From contig LLEY01000009.1 in NCBI GenBank assembly GCA_001414485.1, forward strand, positions 62,001 through 126,000: a DNA stretch of 64,000 bases, read 5' to 3'. A model generated the notes under the pieces. The model saw only the letters and a program-made list of their open reading frames with translations, made no database searches and was not told the origin of the DNA. The first letter of the stretch is position 1; each line of letters opens with the position of its first letter. Of this stretch, positions 46,896 through 58,077 are shown one piece after another. Position numbers and translations under genes: made by a program. Source of the DNA: Calycina herbarum (taxonomy: Eukaryota > Ascomycota > Leotiomycetes > Helotiales > Pezizellaceae).

Positions 46896-47480
46896 CTAGC
46901 GACGAGCTAAAGAACGAGGTGTAGTAACCTTGTTGCAAATCAAAACAACACGAGAAGTAGCATCTAGGGTCTCCATCAACTCCGTATCACTTATACCATT
47001 TATCACCTCCTCTGCAACATCTCCATCATTTTCTTCGCCACGCTCTCGCTTGCGAGGCCTGTGAGTTGGGTGGAAGGAGCACCGACAGCCCTCTCCATTG
47101 TAGTGGCAGTTGGTACAGCTGCCCGATAAGTGGCCTTCGAAGACTGTACATGCTTCGAAAGGCCTATAATTCTCCTTACAATAATCGCATTGCTTATCTT
47201 CATCAACTTCGGCCTTAACCAAATTCCTAACATATGCCTCGGCATTTGGCATTCTTTCCCATCTAATGGCAGAATCGTCCCACTTTGGACGAATAGCGGC
47301 GTCATTCTACTGGGTCATCTTGAAGAAAGCTTAGAGAGTTTCGGAGGCGTTTTCAATTTCGAGTGGCTCAGCGCTAGGAAGGTTTATTTAGATGATGACG
47401 GTGACGGGGATGGAATTTTTGGCCTTACGGCTGGCACGGCCAGGCTTCTTGGTGGTGGGAGGACGGGTGGTCTCTTGCAT
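46896..47480 (-). pseudogene. DUF3716-like Cys-rich fungal protein, three RIP-type stops
   Basis: From ATG 47480 one frame runs 194 codons to TAG 46896-46898, with stops at codons 31 (TAA), 50 (TAA) and 58 (TAG). Each is one C-to-T change from CAA/CAG. After the last stop comes WDDSAIRWERMPNAEAYVRN and a cysteine array typical of fungal DUF3716: CDYCKENYRPFEAC, GHLSGSCTNCHYNGEGCRCSF. No in-phase intron removes the stops. The downstream ATG at 47252 could still start a 118-residue product. The family has no known function; members are often numerous in fungal genomes and could themselves be RIP targets. Confidence 0.72.
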
Positions 47481-48474
47481 TTTTTCTTCTTCTCTCTCGC
47501 CAGCGAGTTATAATTATAAATTAAGAGTTAGTAATAGTTAAAAAGAAGAAAGAGAAAAGATTAAAATAGAAAGTAATAAAATAATATATATAGCTAGATT
47601 TCTAGTAATAATTACGTTATTACTACTTATTAAATATTATATAAATATGTTCATAAACTCTTATATACTTCTTCTTTATCTAACTTACTTTATTATAAAG
47701 AAAATTAGAGTTTATACTTTTTATAATATTAGTTATTTAATAGCTAATATTTAAGAAGCGGATTCTTAGCTTATAGACCCTTTTAGAGTTAGATATTAAT
47801 TTTATACACGTACCGCTATAGGCGGTTTCTCGACTATTCAGTAACGTGCGATGCCTTTTAAGCTCGTTAAGCGTCGCGATACTATACAGTGATTGACGAC
47901 ATCACAGCTCCACTTTATGCGGCGCATATCAAAATACACCCACCCCTCTGAGGATCTAGAACTCATCCATACATGAACCAATAGAAAATCCTCATCGCAC
48001 GCAGCAAAATAAGGATCATCCCTCACACCTTCCCCTCACTGTGGCTTACCCCTGTGTACCCCCAGTTTCGTTAAGCGAGTGACGTCAGATCCGCATCGCA
48101 GGCAAGAAACAAGGAAGGGACAGCTCGATGATGGGATACGGAATGCGCATGCATATGATGAAGAGTGAGAATTGCATGTCATAAAAGAAGCGGCTCCCTT
48201 TTCTTGAATATTATTTTGTTCTCTATTCTTCAATTCTTCAAAGTGTTGGTGTCTTCGTTCTCAAGCCATTTTTCGGTCAAATCATTCGGTTCTCGGTTCC
48301 CGTAATCTTCAGTGGACCAACTTCTCACAAGTCTTCCCATCAACTCCTAGAGAAGAAAAGGTATTGTTGCTCTGGCTTTCTTCTATTCTTCTACAATACT
48401 TTCTATTTTAAAGACGAATTTTTGGGAAATATCAATAATCTTTACTAATGCATCAATAGCAAGAAACCGCAATC
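47481..48474. other. intergenic: RIP-like AT-rich DNA, then the promoter of the next gene
   Basis: 47514-47800 is TA-rich like the island. From about 48180 a CT-rich 5' leader begins. A likely 5' UTR intron lies at 48361-48459 (GTATTG...CAATAG, branch TTACTAATG). Confidence 0.6.
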
Positions 48475-48917
48475 ATGTCCGACACCAAGCAACAAGAAAA
48501 AGAACAAGATAACCAAGAGTATGAGTACGAGACCGACGACGCCGAAACGCCAGAGGAGCCAGCACAAGACAAGCAACTCCAAAAATCCACTCCCCCTGAA
48601 AAACAACAAGTCCAACAAGCTCAACCCCAACTGCAGATGCAGCCCCAACAACAACAACAATCCATGGTGCCTCTCCGGGCAGAAGGCTACAGACCAGCCG
48701 CCATCCGCGAATCGAGAATTAAGGATCGTCCTTACAAAGACATGGAGAACTCTCTGAAAATAAAAATAGAGTTAGATTTGGAGGTTGAGGTACGTGTTCA
48801 TCATAAGGCGACGTGTGAGATTATTGTCAGAGGGAAACGGAAAGACTGACTTGCTTTTGGTGGTAGGTTGATCTCTATGCGAGGGTGAAGGGTGATGTTA
48901 CTATTGGACTCATGTAA
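48475..48917 (+). CDS. small conserved fungal protein, disordered with a C-terminal beta-like motif
   Basis: Read as exons 48475-48789 and 48867-48917, giving 121 residues. The intron is GTACGT...GGTAG. The first 65 residues are low-complexity, rich in Gln, Glu and Pro (PQQQQQS). The end is conserved-looking: SLKIKIELDLEVEVDLYARVKGDVTIGLM. Splicing gives this ending, whereas reading through gives a basic tail (ATCEIIVRGKRKD) and loses the pattern. I know similar small proteins in related fungi but no function. Confidence 0.75.
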
Positions 48918-49329
48918 ATGATAGGGTTGTACGCAAATCCTGGGTTTTGTTTTTTTCAGCATGGTGCTGTGGAATATGGTGTTTTGGGGGACTAGGTTAT
49001 GAAGGATATATCTGGAATCAAATTTTTCTGAGTTGTATTGGTCTTCTGATGTGATTTTTTTGATATCCGGACTTTCAATAGCTTTGAGAGGAAAAAGAGA
49101 GACATTGAGTAAAGAGTATGTTTGACGTACGAGAACTGCTTGAGGCCAACCCTCCGAAACTAACTGCAGCAAGCAAAACTCTATGGTATCCCAATGCTAT
49201 TATAACCTGCAGAAACGAGAAAACCCAGCTCGCGCAAAATAATCCACACACAAAAGATATTCCCGGCAAAATCCGACCACGAAACTATCTCCAAGGTCCT
49301 TCAATCAGGATCTTAAACAACTTATAAAC
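48918..49329. other. convergent intergenic region, nothing recognised
   Basis: 412 bases between convergent genes. There are short frames only, with no motif. Confidence 0.5.
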
Positions 49330-50748
49330 TCATCCACCACCATTCTGAGCAGCCTCAAGAAACAAAAGCAAAATAGCATACAACACCTCCCTCTTCTCAA
49401 ACTCACCGATAACCATACACATGCCAGAAGCAACAACCAAATCCTTCAATCTCTCCCGGATTTTATCCAAATCCCTCTTGGGTGAGTCAGGGTCTTCAAA
49501 TGGATTCTGCTTCTCGTTCGATTTCGAGGTGTTATCGTCAACGCCTAGTTCCGGTGTCTTTGGGAAAGGAGAAGGAGCCGAAGAGATATCTGGAGGTGAC
49601 GATAACGAAGACCCATGAGAAGCAACAAACCCATCAACAGCCTCCTCAGAAACCTCAAGTCGTCCCGCTTTCCGCTTCGCCATCGTAGAAGTATACCTCG
49701 CAAGCACAATCTCCTCTCCCTCTCCATTGATCACCCTAGCCTTAGGATGAGGAACAACAACCACAAGTTTCAAATGACTAAACCTCGTCGTCGCACTCCT
49801 AAACTGAGCAAACTTCTTATCCGGTAACCCCACCATGCCCGTCCCCTTCCATACGAACTCGAAGCCCCGCCATTGGAAACGGTATTCCCTCGCTCGTTTT
49901 AAGGGGGCAACCCATTTCACATTTACTACCTCCTCCGGTTTCCTGGGCCTTTCCCGCTCTTTCTCTTCCTCCTCCAGTTTATTCCCATCCCCACCCCCAC
50001 CCACCTCCTGCTTTTGTTTCTGTTCATAAAACCACTTCTTCCCACTCTCACCCCACCACCTCCTTTTCCTGTTCGCGTACCCCCTCAAAAATCCCTCTTT
50101 CCCATCCCTTGTTCCAGCCCAAGAACTAACCACGCCTCGCCCATCAATAACCCCCTCCTCCCTTAATACATCACCAAATTCCAACTTCCACTCGCGCCAC
50201 AAACACCCCGGGGTAATGAGCGCAGTAACGGGTGCGCGTTTATTACCTCCTTTCCTCAGGGTGTAAGGAGGACAGTGGAAGTAGAGGGTTGGGAGGTGGA
50301 GGAAGTATGATGTTGTTTGTGTTGAGGAATTCGGTAAATTTGAGGAACTTGTAGGTGGTGGTGGGGAAGGGGGAGAACAACGAGGATCCAATTTGGGATT
50401 ATCGTAAGCTTTCGCGCGCGCAGCTTGTGTAGAGATTCGTTTTAGCAACCCTGGGCGTTCGGTTTGTGTCTTGGAGTCTTCATGTTGTGGAGGATATGGT
50501 AATGGGGTAGCGGGAGTATCTTCTTTCGATTTCTTATTCTTCTTCTTGGATTTCTTTTCTGGAAAAGTTATGGGTGTTGATGAGTCTCGGAGGGTATGGA
50601 TGGCGTAGCTTTTTGATTTCTCGCGATTGTGGTGGTAGACGTGGAGGAGTGTTGTAGCGGGGTGGTCCAAGTCTTTCTCTATATCTTGAACTTTCGTTCC
50701 CAACTCCTCCTTCGTATTCGGAAATTCTCCAATCGGGGTTTTCTCCAT
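49330..50748 (-). CDS. uncharacterised fungal protein, possible tubby-like/LURP-like beta fold
   Basis: Single exon of 472 residues from ATG 50748. The N-terminus has a Lys-rich patch (KKSKKKNKKSK) and Pro/Ser linkers. The central part has strand-rich sequence: TSYFLHLPTLYFHCPPYTLRKG, CLWREWKLEFGDVL, and YRFQWRGFEFVWKGTGMVG. This order recalls tubby C-terminal-like proteins in fungi; the assignment is a weak inference. The C-terminus is helical and hydrophobic (VLYAILLLFLEAAQNGGG). It lies on the same strand as the Cys/His-rich gene upstream. Confidence 0.6.
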   Translation of the reverse strand: MEKTPIGEFPNTKEELGTKVQDIEKDLDHPATTLLHVYHHNREKSKSYAIHTLRDSSTPITFPEKKSKKKNKKSKEDTPATPLPYPPQHEDSKTQTERPGLLKRISTQAARAKAYDNPKLDPRCSPPSPPPPTSSSNLPNSSTQTTSYFLHLPTLYFHCPPYTLRKGGNKRAPVTALITPGCLWREWKLEFGDVLREEGVIDGRGVVSSWAGTRDGKEGFLRGYANRKRRWWGESGKKWFYEQKQKQEVGGGGDGNKLEEEEKERERPRKPEEVVNVKWVAPLKRAREYRFQWRGFEFVWKGTGMVGLPDKKFAQFRSATTRFSHLKLVVVVPHPKARVINGEGEEIVLARYTSTMAKRKAGRLEVSEEAVDGFVASHGSSLSSPPDISSAPSPFPKTPELGVDDNTSKSNEKQNPFEDPDSPKRDLDKIRERLKDLVVASGMCMVIGEFEKREVLYAILLLFLEAAQNGGG

Positions 50749-51181
50749 CTTCTTAAGAAATAACTTCTCAAAAGTATAAAATGAAGAGTGGCGGGGAAAC
50801 AGTTCGGTATAAGAACCCCTATCAGTCCACCTTCATTGTGTTGGTATTGAGGCACTGCCACCGCCACCCCGCTGCCAAGAACGCCCTTTTGATACGAGGA
50901 GTTGTTGACGAATCATGAGCAGAGGATTTGGGGAGAGCACGTGGGAGGGGAGGGGGGAGATGATTGATTGAACTGGGGAATTGAGGGATATAAAGAAGAA
51001 AGAGAGAAGTACCGCCGGTCGTAAATATACACATGAAAAGGAAGGAAGAAAACGCAACGGGAAATCAGTATTTGGAGTTGAGACCAGATCACCATGTTTT
51101 GAGAATCAGCTAAACATTTCATCGCACTTTCGACGACGTACGCTTGTTCTACATGTTCTCTTCCTCTCGCTATAGATATAT
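50749..51181. other. intergenic, nothing recognised
   Basis: A 433-base promoter and 3' region between two minus-strand genes. There are GA/CT-rich tracts near 50940-51060 and no gene. Confidence 0.5.
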
Positions 51182-52649
51182 CTACGGCATGATTTCCATA
51201 TCCGTCGCAGGTTCATAACCAACAAGATGCTGAGCCGTATTAGGAATATCCCTATCATGATGAACTTGTTCACGATGATTGTCCTGCAATCCGTCAGCTC
51301 ATATCTAATCTCTATTTCATCAAGACTCACCAAGTTCACCCGATAACAATCCTCCGAGCAGAAAAAGCTAACAACCTCATGAATCTCACAATCATAACAA
51401 ATCCCCCCCAGATCCGTACTATCATGCCTACTATCCCCACCCGGCCCAATAGCAGGATAATAAGTACAAGCTCTCCCCATACAACACTGATGTTCATGCT
51501 TCTCATGATCGACAAAATCCTCCTCAGCATGTTCAATAGAACAATAATAAATCGGTCCTCTCCTCCTTCCCTTCCGTTCAAGCCACTCGCAAATCGCGCA
51601 CTCAATGATCTCTTCGTTGGAGATATTAATGCTATCCAACGGGCACTCCTCCAAATTGCAACTCACATATCTCGGTGACAATTCTCGGTCATGGATTCTT
51701 TGATCCTTCTCCGCCTTCTTAGCTTTATTCTTTTGATGAGCCGAAAACGCCATTTGTAACTCATCCATCTCCCTCTGCAGTGCGGAAACTTTGCTGGCTT
51801 GTGATTCCTCCGCTTCTTTTTGCATAGCGCCTACCACGATATCGTGTGGCGTGAGACTTTCAAACATCCGGGCATATTTGGTCTTGAAGTTCTTCTGTTG
51901 GGGCGTGTCTTCCGGGTAGATCTTACAGTAGAAATTGACATATGCTTGCGCGCGTTGAGTCGGATTCTTCGCACCCTGAAGAGTCTTGATGAAGTCCGCG
52001 GTCCCCGGGATTTTCGAAGCTTGGAGTTGCTCCTCGGTGTAGTACTTGATGGTATCTTGGATGTCGCGGCCATTTTGCAACATGTTTGCTGTTGCGGCCT
52101 TATACTTCTTGATATCGGCGTCATCGCCCTGCTGAGGGGCACAAAGATCGTTTTTGAGGTGCTCGCGCAAGACGGTTTGGAAAATACGACGCATTTCTTT
52201 CAACTGCGGGCCTTGGGGGTCATTGAACACTTTGTCTAGATCCGAGATGTCGCTGGGTCGACTTGAATTCCATGGCGCATTTGCTTGGTAGAAGTCATAA
52301 TATGCTTCGGCGACGCGACGATTCTTAGTTTTGCATCTGGCGCAATTGGGGGGACCGGAGTGTGCTGGAGCATGAGGAGAGGCATAGAAATTCCGGATTG
52401 ATTTCAATTTGGATTCGAGTTCTTCCTTTGCGCGTTGGAAGCGCTCTGCTTGACTGACTCTCTCATCGATGGAGAAGGGGAAGGTTGATTTGCCGAAACC
52501 AACACCATGGTCCGGTCTATTGCCATATTCGATACCCCTAGCAAAAATTAGCAATATAACCAATAACGATCTACAAGTAAAGAGGAAAAGAGCAACATGG
52601 AAATATCACGTGTAATGCATCACGTGTATAGAAATGGAACCTACTCCAT
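51182..52649 (-). CDS. uncharacterised Cys/His-rich (treble-clef-like) fungal protein
   Basis: Model: exons 52649-52645, 52537-51331 and 51283-51182, giving 437 residues. The second exon has no in-frame ATG upstream, so a short first exon (ATGGA) with donor GTAGGT and acceptor GCTAG is proposed; it fits phase but rests on five bases. The last intron (47 nt, GTGAGT...TGCAG) replaces a long basic read-through tail with DNHREQVHHDRDIPNTAQHL. Residues 20-75 are helical with CARCKTKNRR. A long coiled coil lies in the middle (EAEESQASKVSALQREMDEL). The C-terminal third has about 16 Cys/His in CxxC/CxxH spacings (CNLEECPLDS, CAICEWLERK, YYCSIEHAEEDF, HEHQCCMGRAC, CYDCEIHEVVSFFCSEDC), a probable multi-zinc module. 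I do not recognise the family. Confidence 0.65.
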
Positions 52650-52912
52650 GGGTGCTGTATTGATTGATTGGGAAACAAGTTCGAGTTACAAATATTACAG
52701 TCTGATGTACACACGTTCGGTCTCGAGCCGTAGAGATATAATTGGTACTCGGGTGAATATGTTGTGAAGTTGTCAACAATAGAAGCCAACTCCAATTTCT
52801 GGCCAGAGGGGCAATCACTAGCGCGTTTACATCGTCGCAGCCTAAGGTTTGCATTCCCTCTTCAGTTGCTCGACAACCCAGCTTCATCAACGCTTCAGCA
52901 GCAACATTCAGG
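52650..52912. promoter_or_regulatory. divergent promoter of the Cys/His-rich gene and SF3B5
   Basis: 263 bases between start codons. CACGTG occurs at 52622-52627, within the first intron of the minus-strand gene. The 5' leader of SF3B5 ends CTTCAGCAGCAACATTCAGG before its ATG. Confidence 0.45.
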
Positions 52913-53285
52913 ATGGTAAGTTCTCAGTCCCAAACAAGAATTCTTTTCTACCGCGCGCTTTTCTAACAATTCCTCCATTCTAGGCCGACAAACTCCGCGC
53001 TCAACAGCAACTTGAGCAGCTCCAAGCTCGCTACGTCGGGACAGGGCATACAGACACCACAAAGTTCGAGTGGTCTTCCAACATCCAGAGGGACAGCTAT
53101 GCCAGTTATGTCGGACATCCTCCTCTTCTGAGCTACATGGCGATTGGCATGGGAGAATGCCGAGAGAAGGCTCGAGGTCAGATGATCGAGGTATGTGTTT
53201 TATACCCTTTGAAATGGGTGCAGGGCTCACAAAATCATAGAAAATGGTTCAGCCGGTTGGGAAACCGCCTGAGGTTCAGGATTGA
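52913..53285 (+). CDS. SF3B5: splicing factor SF3B subunit 5 (SF3b10/Ysf3)
   Basis: Read as exons 52913-52915, 52984-53190 and 53241-53285, giving 84 residues, the usual length. The first coding exon is only the ATG, followed by GTAAGT. The protein reads MADKLRAQQQLEQLQARYVGTGHTDTTKFEW, RDSYASYVGHPPLLSYMAIG, and EKMVQPVGKPPE, all family hallmarks. SF3B5 is a subunit of the SF3b complex of U2 snRNP, which holds the branch-site helix with SF3B1. It converges on nse3, whose end is 274 bases away. Confidence 0.95.
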
Positions 53286-53559
53286 TAGGGGCACAGGGAG
53301 CACGCTCAAATTGATGATAGCTACGGCGGGTCCTTTCCGAGCCACGTCAACATCCTCGATTCCCATACCGAAAGGCGGGTGCAAATCGCTGGCAATGGAG
53401 TTTAGGCGTTGGCAATTCGCATCTATGGCCTTGGGAATACCACAATATGCACTCACGAATGGGAAGCCAGGCATACAATATTGCGGCAGGGAAGGAAAAT
53501 TGTCGCAAGATAATGCAAGACGCCCTTGCGCGGGAAGTACAAGTACATGTCAACAAATA

Positions 53560-54689
53560 TCATATTTCTGAATCGTCCCTTCTCCTTCTCCGAGATGGGC
53601 CTGCTCTGCCAGGATTTACTTCTTCTGCAGGCTCCTCCTCTTCTGCTTCGTTGACTGCACTACCCCTAACCTCCATACCAAGACTTGTTTGCAGCCTTTT
53701 ATCAAGGTCTTCAGGCGCATCCTCGCCCCAAATCGTCTTCACAAACCCGTGAACGCCCATGTTCCCTATTTCTACCTTTCCTCTTGGTCCAACCCTCCAA
53801 TCGATGGTCTCTTCTTCTGCCTGTCTGTCTGTAACCTTCCAAATATAACCTTGTTTCTGCATTTTATTCAGCACCACCACTGTCTTGTCCAGAGGCGTGT
53901 TCTCTTCCACATTGAGTCGTCGCAAGAACCTCATTAATTTATGATCTGGAATCTGTTCGTTGGGGTTCATCGAAATGTAGGACACGATGACGGTGCATAG
54001 TCCAATGTAGGCCGCCTCTTCCTCTTCGCTATCAATGAGGGAGGGAGCAATTATCTCGGGAACTCGATAGGCGGCGGGTAGGGTTGTGATCAGGATGTAT
54101 GAGGCGGTTGGCTTAGCAGTGTTACGTTTTGCCTTTGCTGCCACTTGGGAGGAGTTAGCATAATTATCAAGAATCCGAATTCAGAATCGCACTTCTTTTA
54201 TCCTTCAAGGTGACCTTCTCTCGTGCGGGTAACTCTATCATCTCCATCCCAAATTTACTACGCAATTGCTTCTGCGCAGCCTCAAAAACACGCTTGAATG
54301 AACCCCGCCCATTATTACCCAGAACTAACATATTTAGTGGTCGCGCGTATATCTTCTGGATTGAGTTTCAACTAACCCTTTTCCGTAATACCGGTCCTCT
54401 TGATAGGGAGACGTTGAAATTCACAAGCCAAGGCGTATCTGACAAGTTTCTTGACCACTTGATCCTGGCTATTGGGCTCTTCATCGTCGTTGTCGACGTC
54501 CATCTCATCGCCTTCGGGTTCCGCTTCGCTCTCGTCGTCGGAAATGGGGGCTCGGGCGCGAGCGCGTTGGGTTTGGGTTGGTCGCGCATCTTCCTCGTCC
54601 GATTCTTCTTTAGCCTAGTTAAAGTCAGTAGTGAGCTGGTCCATTGATAAAGGGCAACGAACAGCGGGGCGGCGTCTTCGTGGAGGCAT
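53560..54689 (-). CDS. nse3: Nse3, MAGE-domain subunit of the SMC5/6 complex
   Basis: Read as exons 54689-54663, 54614-54377, 54324-54193 and 54137-53560, giving 324 residues. Introns of 48-55 nt keep phase; the third has a perfect TGCTAAC branch site. The N-terminus is basic then acidic (SDEEDARPTQ, DEMDVDNDDEE). The MAGE/WH domain begins near VKKLVRYALACEFQRLPIKRTGI and runs through FEAAQKQLRSKFGMEMIEL, YILITTLP, YIGLCTVIVSYISMNPNEQIPDHKLMRFL and YIWKVTD. The C-terminal tail ends RRRRRDD. Nse3 pairs with Nse1 and Nse4 and contacts DNA in the SMC5/6 repair complex (family knowledge). Confidence 0.88.
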
Positions 54690-54991
54690 CTTGATTCATT
54701 TAGAAGAGTGTAGAACCGATTCTAGTTGTTGTGAGTCTTGTAGAAGAGGATGGATATCAGGATGAGAATAGGACGAGGGGTTCGTGAGGTTACAAGTACT
54801 TTGACTAGTTCAATCGCAATGATGCGGGGAGACGCGGTTTAAACACGAAGGCACGGGGAAGTGAAGGTCCGAATAATCGCCGATGCCGATGCCTATGCCG
54901 ATGCCGATGCCGATGCGCATACCTTGTCGGCCAAAATTTGGGATTTCAGAAGGCTCAAGGGCATCTTGACATTGCCACCACTATCGCTCCC
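54690..54991. promoter_or_regulatory. divergent promoter of nse3 and sls1 with a GATGCC microsatellite
   Basis: 302 bases between start codons. A (GATGCC)n tract of about six units lies at 54881-54917, roughly 75 bases before the sls1 ATG and possibly in its leader. Confidence 0.6.
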
Positions 54992-57900
54992 ATGCTTCGG
55001 AAAGTTTCTGGGTTACCGTCGCAGTCGCAGCAGTCGCATATATGCCTCAGTTGCCAGCGGCGTCTGGCGCGGCCCATCAATTCACATCATGCACGGAAAT
55101 CGTTTTACTCAACCATAAACTCGAATCCAGACATAGACCTTGACCCCAAAACGATACCGATACCAGAACCCGAAAGCGTCGAAACTCCCACCTCCACCTC
55201 CACCTCCACCTCCACCTCAAAACCAGATACCAATGATGGCGATGCATCTCCTCCCCCGACAAAACGAAAGCTGGTTCCCCTCGTACCTCAAACCTATCGA
55301 CCATGGTGGTCAAACCAAGGCGACGTGACGCTGGATCCCAATTTCAGGACATACAAAATGCTAGAAGAACCCCTGGGCGAAGTCTATGGACACCGAGGCA
55401 TGGTGCGGGTGAAAGATACGGAAGAAATCGAGACCAAGACGTTTGGGGAGCCTTCAAAAATTCTGGTCCTTCGACAATCAAGAATCACAAAGTATGCTTG
55501 GGATGGCTACAAAGGCACAGAATTCGAGCATCTGAAAGACCGCAAAGGCCCTGTGGATATTGATTCGTACATACTGGAAAGGATTGATGCCGAGAGGGGT
55601 CTCCCCAGTCTGTCGGAGGTGGAAGAAAACGTTAAACATTTCAAGCCCAAGAAAGGCAGAGAGCCTAAGGACCGGGAAGAGTTCAACCAACTTATTCAGA
55701 AAATTCAGGAATCGTTCACTACGCCTCAGCTCCAGCAGTATATAGACAATTACAAGGGAAGGGCAGTTTCGGGTTTGGATACCACATCTACGACAAATTT
55801 GAGCTCCTCCAGTAAGGATGAAGACGCAAAGATTCTGCGAAAAAGTCCCTGGGTGACGGAACTATTTGATACTGAGGAATATTTTGACAGCGATGCTGCG
55901 TTGCATGGCTATGCTTTGGCATCACATACAACCAAACAGAGAGTCGTTGTTCGACTATTGCGAGAGTGCTGGAAGTTGAACCTCCCAGATGTTGAAAATT
56001 CGATAGGTTCTGTTGACATTGCAATTCGACCAAACCACTTGGAACTTTTATTGAGTAAGTCAGTGCTGAAGATATCTCAGAAACCAATACTAACTATAGA
56101 AATTTCAGAATCTGATTTGTTCAGCACATTAAGAGAAGAGTTACTTGGACGTGCCTGCGAAGACATAGAGACTTTCCCGACCAGTGGAGTTATCAAAATT
56201 ACAACAACCAAAACGAGATATAAGCCTGTCTTGGAGCGAATCGAGTTGGAACTTAAAAATATTCGGAGATTGCCAATATCACTGTCAAACTTGATGCCTT
56301 CTACCAAAAGTGGCAAACCAAGCATCGATAAAATACAAGAATGGGCCGACTTGCAATTTGACGACAAGACACTCATTGAATTGAGTCGTCTGACCGACAC
56401 AAAAATAGCAAGGCTACCCCAGGGAACGTCATTAGCAAAGAGAAAGGTAAGTCTTGAACACATTCGACGTACATGCATCACTAACCTTTCCAGATTCCGA
56501 TATCTATTTCCTGCCTCTTGACTCCCGATAATCCGTGGAGATTTACTCGAGCACAACAAGCTCGCCGTCTCCTCCTTTCATCTTGTAATCTTGCAGGAAG
56601 AACTCAACATGTGCTAGGATGTAGAGCATTGCCTGAAGGCCAAAATGGCACTTTTGTCGAATATGGTCTGGATTCAGGTCTTTCGTGGCGGGATAAACTT
56701 CGAAAATGGACAAGATTTTCGGCCCCAATTGGAAAAGATATGGATATCAAAACCCCAGGTGAAATCTTTACGTTTCCGGAACATCAGGAGGACGTCTCCA
56801 CCGACCAACCTAAAGCTGCAAAGGACTTTCCTAGCACTGAGGCCACAACTCCTACTCAATCAGCTACTGATGGCGAATCACCCTTAGGCACCGATTACTG
56901 GAGTGATCATTATACGGTTGCATCCGAGGCAGTTCTTGGAGCCGTGCTGCACACAGATCCAAAGTCTCCCGATGGCATGCCCAAGACTCCTGTAGGTTCG
57001 CCAGAAATCCTTCGTGCATTTAGTCCAACCTTGCCCACGATTTCAAAAATCATCAAAAGCATGCAAATGCCCCGGCAAAATACCAATGACACCCTTGTTC
57101 TACGCTTCCAGCCGAACCCCTTTTTTGTGGACCCGGACACAACGAAGGCTGTTGGAGCAGATATCTTGAAGGTCTTTCCTGCGCTTGAGATGACCTTTGA
57201 TGCTGTGTCTAATCCGGATGCTGTGTTGGCTAGTAGCAAGGACCTCGTGTTGAGGAGTATGGATGCTGTTGTTGAAGAGACGATGTCTGATATCATGCTT
57301 CCGGATCAAGCGGTGGATATTCGTTTCAAGCAAAGAACGACAAGTCGACTGCGCTTGAGACAACTCACAATGCCGTCAATTACGGAGTATTTGCAATTTA
57401 GCGATTTGGAAGCTGGAACTAGGAGATTAGATCTACCACCTAAAATCACAATGCCCATCGCCAAACACCTTTGTAGCGTCGACGACCTGGCGAAGTTAAA
57501 TCGCAATCCTGAAGATGAAATACATATGGTGGAATATCTATTCGTCGACCGTCAGTTTAGAAGTGGACTGAGCTTGTCGTATAATGATTGGAGAGTCTCA
57601 TATACATACGTCAACGGCGGCGCGGATGGAAAAAGGAATGAACTTACTATTAGACCCGTCAAGAGTGGTGCGAATGCTACCAAGCAAGAATACCTTAATA
57701 CTGTGTTTGAGTTGACGGAGCGATTTGGGGAGAGTAGTGTTGATGTGGCGAGGAGGGTTGAGGGAGAGGGGGAGGTGGAGAGGTTTGTGGAGATTACAGA
57801 GGAGAAGGAGGGGGCTTTGCCGAGAAAATTCGATTACAGTGCTTTGAGAACTAGGGATTTTGTGAGGGGGTGGTTTAGGCCTGGGGAGGAGGGAGGGGAG

Positions 57901-58077
57901 GTGTCGAAGATGGGTGGGGAGGATGAGAGTATTGAGGCGGGAAGTCGAGAGGAGGAAAGTCACGAGACCGAGATTGAAGTTGAGAGTACTGAGGCTGGGA
58001 GTTTTGAGAGCGAGAGCGCGAAAAATGGCAGTGTTGAGACTGGCAACACTGAGGAAGACGGCACCAAAAAGGATTGA
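54992..58077 (+). CDS. sls1: Sls1-like mitochondrial inner-membrane protein
   Basis: Read as exons 54992-56446 and 56494-58077, giving 1012 residues. The 47-nt intron is GTAAGT...TTCCAG with CTAAC. ATG 54992 is the first in frame and begins a mitochondrial presequence (MLRKVSGLPSQSQQSHICLSCQRRLA, Arg/Ser-rich). A Ser-Thr tract coded by CCACCT repeats lies at about residues 65-80. The Sls1 domain follows: LVPLVPQTYRPWW, EVYGHRGMVRVKD, KILVLRQSRITKYAW and PWVTELFDTEEYFDS. The tail is acidic and repetitive (ESTEAGSFESESAKNGS). Yeast Sls1 couples mitochondrial transcription and translation at the inner membrane. The intron join is strongly supported because both sides are in phase. Confidence 0.88.

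Noticed and set aside
47003..47305. Alternative minus-strand frame beginning at 47305 as the real gene
   Set aside because: It lacks the conserved Cys array, which lies in the frame from 47480/47252.
53137..53571. Plus-strand frame across SF3B5 and its 3' side
   Set aside because: It reads through a valid intron of SF3B5 and has no domain of its own.
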